From contig OZ038457.1 of NCBI GenBank assembly GCA_964036195.1, positions 6,847,147 to 6,911,146 on the forward strand: DNA of 64,000 nt, read 5' to 3'. Within the stretch, counting starts at the first letter, position 1. The number at the start of each line of letters is the position of its first letter. The position numbers and the translations under genes are program-made. This stretch comes from Sphaerolaimus hirsutus (lineage: Eukaryota; Nematoda; Chromadorea; Monhysterida; Sphaerolaimidae). This document shows, piece after piece, positions 59,501 through 64,000 of the stretch. The notes beneath the pieces are model-generated. The model did not search any database, was not told the DNA's origin, and saw only the letters and a list, made by a program, of their open reading frames with translations.

Positions 59501-61221
59501 GCGACGATAAGATCCGACCTAAGACCTTACAATCTGACTTTCTATAACGATTTGTCTATCAAACTCATCTCGTTCTCGCATAAAAAGTTGGATTGAATCA
59601 AAAGTATCGTGAACCGAATGGAATCCGTCCATTCAAGTTCGAATTAAAAAAGATACGTCATTGGTAACCAAGGGCCGAATACCTGATTCGTTTCATGTCT
59701 GCCGAGTTTACTGTTCGCACTAAAATATTGACACTATTCGCAACACGTAAATTGTAGTTGGTCAGAACTTTGTCCACAGATTTGCCCCCCACCCATTCCC
59801 CCCCGGATACTTCCTTTCTTGGACATGATCGTGTGTATCAATTAGGGATGGCCGGCGTTTGGTTTTCAAACGTTTTTTATTATAAAAAAACGTTAAAAAA
59901 CGAAAGCATCGGAACCGTTTATGGCTATATATAACATCACAAAGTACTTTCAGTTGTCTAATGTACCTGTATATGTTGACCCATAACCATATATGGGAGC
60001 TTTTGGAAAAAAAACCCGGTTTTATTTAATATAAAAACGTTTTGTATAAAAACGTGTGTTTTTTAAAAAAACTGGGTCGTTGAGAAAAAAACGTGTTTTT
60101 TCCATCCCTAGTATCAATGTACTGCGTAATGTATTTAACTAAGCATTTTGTAGCGGAAATGGCACCGGAAAATCCAACATTTTGCCAAATTATTCTATAC
60201 GACCGCCTCGAATCACCAACAAAAAAGCTCACATTGAAAAATTCGCCATTGCAAAAATCACCACTCTCTTTCAGGCACCGCAACGCCCTAGTCCTAGCGA
60301 CCTCAAATCTACTCAACTCGGTGGACAAGGCGTTGCTCGACCGCGCCGACCTGCTGGTGCACGTGCCCCTGCCCGGCCGCACCGTGGTCCAGCGGTTGCT
60401 CAGAGAGGCTCTTGACCACTTGAAAGAGAAGGGACTTTTGGTCGAGTCGACTGGTGGGGAGTGGGGTGACAGTGGTGCTTTGACAGATGAGAGAATGGGG
60501 ACGATTGTTGATGGCAAGTTGAAGGATATTAGCTGGTGGGTTTTGGTATGGTTTTTTTATATGTACTTGATAAGGTATTGCATGTGGTGCCTACACACAC
60601 TAGTTTTCTACCGAAATTTCGAAAACTACAAAATTCAGCTTTGAATGCATTTGAATTTACAAAATGAGTCATTTCTAATTTACGTAAACTTTAGTTGGGC
60701 GGTTCTGGTTAACTCAAATGCTTTCAAAGTTGATTTGTGAGTTCCCAAAATTTTACATAAAACTCGTGCCTTGTCCCAACGCTCGACAATTTTCAGCAAA
60801 TGCGTCGGTCTGAGTGGAAGGGCGGTGCGCCGTTTGCCTGTTCGCGCATTTGCAGCAGTCCCTCAGGTCGGGCGTTGGTCGTGCATGTTACCTTTTGAGA
60901 CAACATTCAGTAGTGTCACTGAAAATGTGATGAAGTTTTTTCGGATCAATTCTTTTTGTTACAAACTTCCTGTGAGATTGAATGGGGGAGCATCGGGTTA
61001 ATCGTACTTAAATATTTATGTTAATTAATTAATTGGGTTCAATTTGACAAATTAATGGCTCCTGGTCGCATCCTCGGTTCTATTCCTTCCTCTTATTTTA
61101 TTCCACAATGCAGAAACCTGTCGATGTTCGCGAGTATTTGCAAGCTTTGGATGATGTTGTTTCAAACGATCCCAATTGTAATGGTGTTAAATCGATTGGT
61201 GTGAATGGAGAATGCCAGTGA
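50502..61221 (+). CDS. TRIP13: TRIP13 / PCH-2 AAA+ ATPase
   Basis: AAA+ ATPase that remodels HORMA-domain proteins (MAD2, HORMADs) in spindle checkpoint silencing and meiosis, acting as a hexamer. Eleven exons: 50502-50545, 50670-50805, 50887-50971, 51107-51225, 52102-52192, 53202-53338, 57731-57817, 58028-58134, 60275-60535, 60797-60866 and 61114-61221. All have GT/AG introns and matching phases, totalling 414 residues (human about 432). The N-terminal domain includes [13 protein letters not shown] and [20 protein letters not shown]. Walker A is [14 protein letters not shown], followed by [16 protein letters not shown]. Walker B is [10 protein letters not shown], split by an intron. Sensor 1 is LVLATSN, followed by [15 protein letters not shown]. 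The end holds [12 protein letters not shown] and [12 protein letters not shown]. Start is [12 protein letters not shown], the only ATG that splices in phase. Intron 6 is 4.4 kb of nested hAT insertions. Identification is firm. Confidence 0.95.
51308..51937. mobile_element. hAT-type MITE, family J
   Basis: TAGGGTTGGAAAAAAACG at the left, ACATCGGCCAACCCTA at the right, target dupl TGTATTCG and TGTATGCG (seven of eight). Interior runs of AAAAAACGTTTTTTT lie near both ends, with CATATATAGGTATATCAGAG in the middle. It lies in TRIP13 intron 4. Confidence 0.88.
52315..52953. mobile_element. hAT-type MITE, family D
   Basis: TAGGGTGTTAAATTTCCG at the left, TGTTTGACACCCTA at the right, duplications TTTCCGAC and TTGCCGAC (seven of eight). 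The interior is dominated by TTTCCGTTTTCCG repeats. It lies in TRIP13 intron 5. A sister copy is at 55883-56453. Confidence 0.88.
54170..54634. mobile_element. Family B element, left end unclear
   Basis: (CGGGAT)n arrays in the GGGATCGGGATTG orientation with the TGGATGCCAGAAAAGAGGCA core. Right end ATTCCGTTTCGACCCTA. The left TIR is eroded or replaced. Nested in 53920-57523. Confidence 0.7.
54776..55252. mobile_element. hAT-type MITE, family R
   Basis: CAGGGGTAGGAAAGGGGGGG at the left, AGAATACCCCTG at the right, perfect duplications ACACTAGT at 54768-54775 and 55253-55260. The interior has repeated CAGCTATCTATCTATCC. Nested in 53920-57523. Confidence 0.88.
55317..55627. mobile_element. hAT-type MITE, family C
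   Basis: CAGGGTTGGCAAAATCTCAG at the left, CTAAAACCAACCCTG at the right, perfect duplications CTTGGCAG at 55309-55316 and 55628-55635. The interior is AAATAAAAATAAAATGG repeats as at 35714. Confidence 0.92.
55883..56453. mobile_element. hAT-type MITE, family D
   Basis: TAGGGTGACAAATTTCCG at the left, TTTTTTTGACACCCTA at the right, flanks GGCATGCT and GGCACGCG (six of eight). The interior is TTTTCCGTTTTCCG and CTCAATTTTCAGTTTTTC repeats. Confidence 0.85.
56498..57032. mobile_element. hAT-type MITE, family B, (CGGGAT)n
   Basis: TAGGGTTCAAACGGGATCCC at the left, CAATCCCGTTTGAACCCTA at the right, perfect duplications CTCATGTA at 56490-56497 and 57033-57040. GATCCCGATCCCG arrays surround the shared TGGCATCCAACAGTGTTTTG core. 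Confidence 0.93.
58499..59463. mobile_element. hAT-type MITE, family B variant, (CGGGAC)n
   Basis: TAGGGTTCAAACGGGACCAC at the left, GGTCCCGTTTGAACCCTA at the right, perfect duplications GTTCATAC at 58491-58498 and 59464-59471. The hexamer is CGGGAC (GGGACCGGGACCGGGACT) instead of CGGGAT. An inverted repeat built of GGCCGTAATGAAAGCCTGGC units is nested at about 58950-59130. It lies in TRIP13 intron 8. Confidence 0.92.
59843..60112. mobile_element. hAT-type MITE, family S
   Basis: TAGGGATGGCCGGCG at the left, TTTTTTCCATCCCTA at the right, perfect duplications GTATCAAT at 59835-59842 and 60113-60120. AAACGTTTTTTA runs near the ends resemble family J. It lies in TRIP13 intron 8. Confidence 0.9.
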
Positions 61222-61591
61222 TTGTGTGCTGTTTACATGTAAAAATTTTACACGTGATCTCCCATGTGATTTTTAAAAAACAACAACGAAAAGTGAAGTG
61301 TTCAGTTTACCTCTTTAGTTTGTCTACATGTTTGAGCACATGTTCTTCATCAAGTTCTCAGACGTCGCTGGCGCGATTAAGCTACCTACTTTCAAAGATA
61401 AGTGCGGTTGCACTTTTGAAGTCTTTGTTTTCGCTTTATCATGGCTAAATTCTCCAAAATATCTCATGCACGAGATGTTATTTTCAAATTTGAATGAAAA
61501 ACGTTGTATGGGTCCGGCGACAAATCAATTTCACGTTGATGCAATTTTTCGTCAATCATCGTATGCACCGACCATCCACAGCTGCGTCAAC

Positions 61592-61712
61592 ATTAGTGAT
61601 GTGAAAAGCGCCAGCCTTTTGGCGCCAAGCGCCATGGCGCTTTTCTGGACCTTAGCGCCAGGCGCCAGGGGGCCATGGCGCCAAGCGCCAATGGCGCCAG
61701 CGCCAAAATGAT
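61592..61712. repeat. GCGCC-rich repeat block
   Basis: TTAGTGATGTGAAAAGCGCC followed by GGCGCCAAGCGCCATGGCGC units. It matches the left end of the element at 32365. A right partner was not seen within the window. It lies just downstream of TRIP13. Confidence 0.6.
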
Positions 61713-61822
61713 ATTGCCTTTAATGACACAGGTACTATTTTCTTCACTTTCAATGACTTGTATTGCCTCCAAAAATGGTCAAATAATGGAAATCAATAAG
61801 TTTTCTTGCTCAACAGTGAGAT

Positions 61823-63953
61823 TGGTATTAGGGTGTAAACTTAGTTTCTTATCTTTTTTGCGATGCACATTTCTGCGTCCCATTCTGTTGTACATTGGCC
61901 GATTTTGATGCCCTTCGAGCATGTTGGGGTTTGGGGTCTGGGCTATAACAAAAAAAAATTTTTCCTTGAATAATCCCACAGTCCCGAGATAAGGGGGGTC
62001 TATAAAAAGGTGGCCATTTTCCATGGCCGATGTGGACACTGACCTTTGAAGCTTGATAAATTGGCCATTTCTGTGCCGATTTTATTCATTCAACACTTCA
62101 AATGATCGAGAAGACCTGTAGATTCAAATTTTATGGTTGAATTAGAGATGTCGAAACGGGCGTGGGTCGGTGCACAAGTAAAACCGGTGCACAAGTACGG
62201 CCGGTGCACAAGTTATAAGAGCGGTGCACAAGTACGCCCGGTGCCCAAGTAACGTGCCCGTACATGGGCACTGGGCGGGGCATTTACTTGGGCACCGGGC
62301 AGCTGTTTTACTTGAGCATACATGTGCATTGCTTGGGCACCACTTGTGCACCTTGCGACTAACGATGGCAAAAAAAGATTCGAAAATATTTTCGAATTTT
62401 CGAATTTTTTCATAATTTTCGAATTTTTATTCCACCCCTGGAAAAAACACTTAAAAATCGATTTATTTTTTAAAAAATTCGAAAATTCGAAAATTCAACA
62501 ATTCGAAAATAGTTTTCAAATTTCTCAGGGAATTCAAGGTCACAAAAAGCTATCTTAAGTTCAGCGTTATAAATAAAGCGACAATTGATATGAGGTGGGT
62601 CTGAAAAAGTCTAATGTAACGAAAAAAAACATTAAAAAACATTGAAATGGCATCCGCGGCGGCAGCGGTGGACCCCATCAAATCCGTTTAGGAATGCGCG
62701 GAGCCGCCCGCGGTGCTCTACTTCCGCGGATAGAGACTCCGGTCCGTCAAATAAATCGCCCGCAGGTCTTCCGAGGGGCAGTCACACAAACGTTTTTGGA
62801 ATGCATTATGCCCCAGTAAAAATGGTGCAAACTGATCCACATAAGTGTTTCTACCATTTGTCATGTTAAAGTGAAGTGAAATTGTCATGTCATGCTTCAC
62901 TTACAGTGAAATTAAGGTTAAAAGGGGCTCCAAACATGAAAACAGTCCAAATACTGTGTTTTAAGCTTCAAATTCAATCTTTTTCTAAAAAAATTCGAAA
63001 AGTGCCAAAAAAGATTCAAAAATTCGAAAATTAAATTCGAAATTCAAAAATTAATTTGGGAAAAAATTCGAAAATTCGAAAACTCATTTTAGAAAAAACA
63101 CTTAAAAATTTAAATACTTTTTTCTGGGAGGTTTGCCATCGTTACTGGCGACTTCTGCATCCACCCGCCTGCGGGCATCTGCGTGTTTCAGCGGGGTTAT
63201 GTTGTGTGACAATAGAATTGCTTGACGCCATTCTTGTGCACCGGGCGGTCCGCTTGCATCTGTCCGGTGCACAAGTAAACAGCCGCCGGTGCACAAGTAA
63301 ATGCCCCGCCCGGTGCCCAAGTACGGGCACTTTACTTGGGCACCGGGCGTACTTGTGCACCGCTCTTATAACTTGTGCACCGGCCGTACTTGTGCACCGG
63401 TTTTACTTGTGCACCGGTCTGGCGCCGTCGAAACTCCGTATGCAGATTTGAACCGGTTTTTGAACATGGCAAAAACTTTTTTCTGAACATGCTATTGTAT
63501 AGTTTAGACCAAACGAATTCATGTGGCACAAAAATGTTTTCAATATCTTTTTCCAATCAAAAGTTATAGCACTTTCAACTCTAAGCTTTGAGTTTATTGG
63601 CATACGGAGTTTAGACATCACTTATCCGACAACAAAACTGGAATCGACGGGTTGTCTCGATCATTTTAAGAGTTGAATGAATAAAATCGGCCCAGAAATT
63701 GCCGATTTATCAATCTTCAAAAGTCAGTGTGCACATCGGCCATGGAAAATGACCACCTTTTATAGACCCCCCTTATCTCGGGACTGGGGAATTATTCGAG
63801 GAAACAAAAATTTTTCGTCATAGCCCAGACTCCAAACCCCAACATACTCGAAGGGCATCAAAATCGGCCAATGTTCACCACAATGGGACGCAGAAATGTG
63901 CATTTCTATGAGATTGCAAAAAATATATAAGAAACTTAGTTTACACCCTAATA
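61823..63953. mobile_element. Nested inverted-repeat (foldback) complex
   Basis: The outer arms are 61823-62143 and 63640-63953. They start ATTAGGGTGTAAACTTAGTT and end AACTAAGTTTACACCCTAAT when read inverted, and share CCCCAACATGCTCGAAGGGC-type and TATAGACCCCCCTTATCTCG segments. Inside are second arms 62155-62356 and 63233-63421, built of GGTGCACAAGTA units. Inside these is a hAT-like family N element. Small open frames are not supported as genes. Confidence 0.75.
62359..63143. mobile_element. hAT-like element, family N
   Basis: TAACGATGGCAAAAAAAG at the left, GGTTTGCCATCGTTA at the right, flanks CTTGCGAC and CTGGCGAC (seven of eight). TTCGAAAATTCG repeats lie near both ends as in 19349-20488. 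It is the innermost of the inverted-repeat complex. Confidence 0.82.
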
Positions 63954-64000
63954 TACTCGGCAGACATGATAGATAATATTTATGTACGGTTTTTTTTAAA

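Overview
This is a eukaryotic, almost certainly metazoan, window. Coding sequence is split into short exons with GT/AG introns, and the bulk of the 64 kb is non-coding and packed with small inverted-repeat DNA transposons (MITEs). There are no operons or ribosome binding sites. The orthologues found (geranylgeranyltransferase-I beta, TRIP13/PCH2, a D-type cyclin, a rhodopsin-like receptor) point to an animal. The extreme MITE load and apparent transposon-derived introns would fit a marine invertebrate, possibly a tunicate, but that is inference and the species cannot be named from the sequence.

Layout. 1-4.2 kb: a three-level satellite array that runs into a MITE. 4.2-10.7 kb: no recognisable gene, patches of CpG-rich unique sequence and two MITEs. 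10.7-13.0 kb (minus): D-type cyclin. 13-21 kb: AT-rich, with mariner-like and hAT-like MITEs. 21.0-27.4 kb (minus): a seven-transmembrane receptor in six exons. Four of its five introns coincide with, or are largely made of, transposable elements. 27.5-36.4 kb: nested MITEs with a few unassigned candidate exons. 36.9-50.2 kb (minus): complete nine-exon geranylgeranyltransferase-I beta gene (PGGT1B). Its 10.7-kb second intron holds a complete same-strand eleven-exon gene that resembles the Pol I factor TAF1C, plus an AT-rich block and palindromic elements. 50.5-61.2 kb (plus): complete eleven-exon TRIP13 gene, divergent from PGGT1B across about 320 bp, with a 4.4-kb intron filled by Russian-doll hAT insertions. 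61.8-64 kb: nested inverted-repeat elements.

Reading frames for PGGT1B, TRIP13 and the TAF1C-like gene were assembled by hand. Every exon junction is phase-consistent and totals are whole codons (357, 414 and 665 residues). The receptor gene also stays in frame when the elements are removed at their borders.

The most unusual signal is in the receptor gene. Two MITE families start with GTGCC, end with GGCACC and appear to duplicate a 2-bp AG or TG target. An insertion at AG therefore carries its own GT donor and AG acceptor and could be spliced out without a scar: an introner-like arrangement. The other striking theme is a set of hAT-type MITE families with 8-bp target duplications and TIRs starting TAGGG or CAGGG, including one whose interior is a (CGGGAT)n minisatellite.
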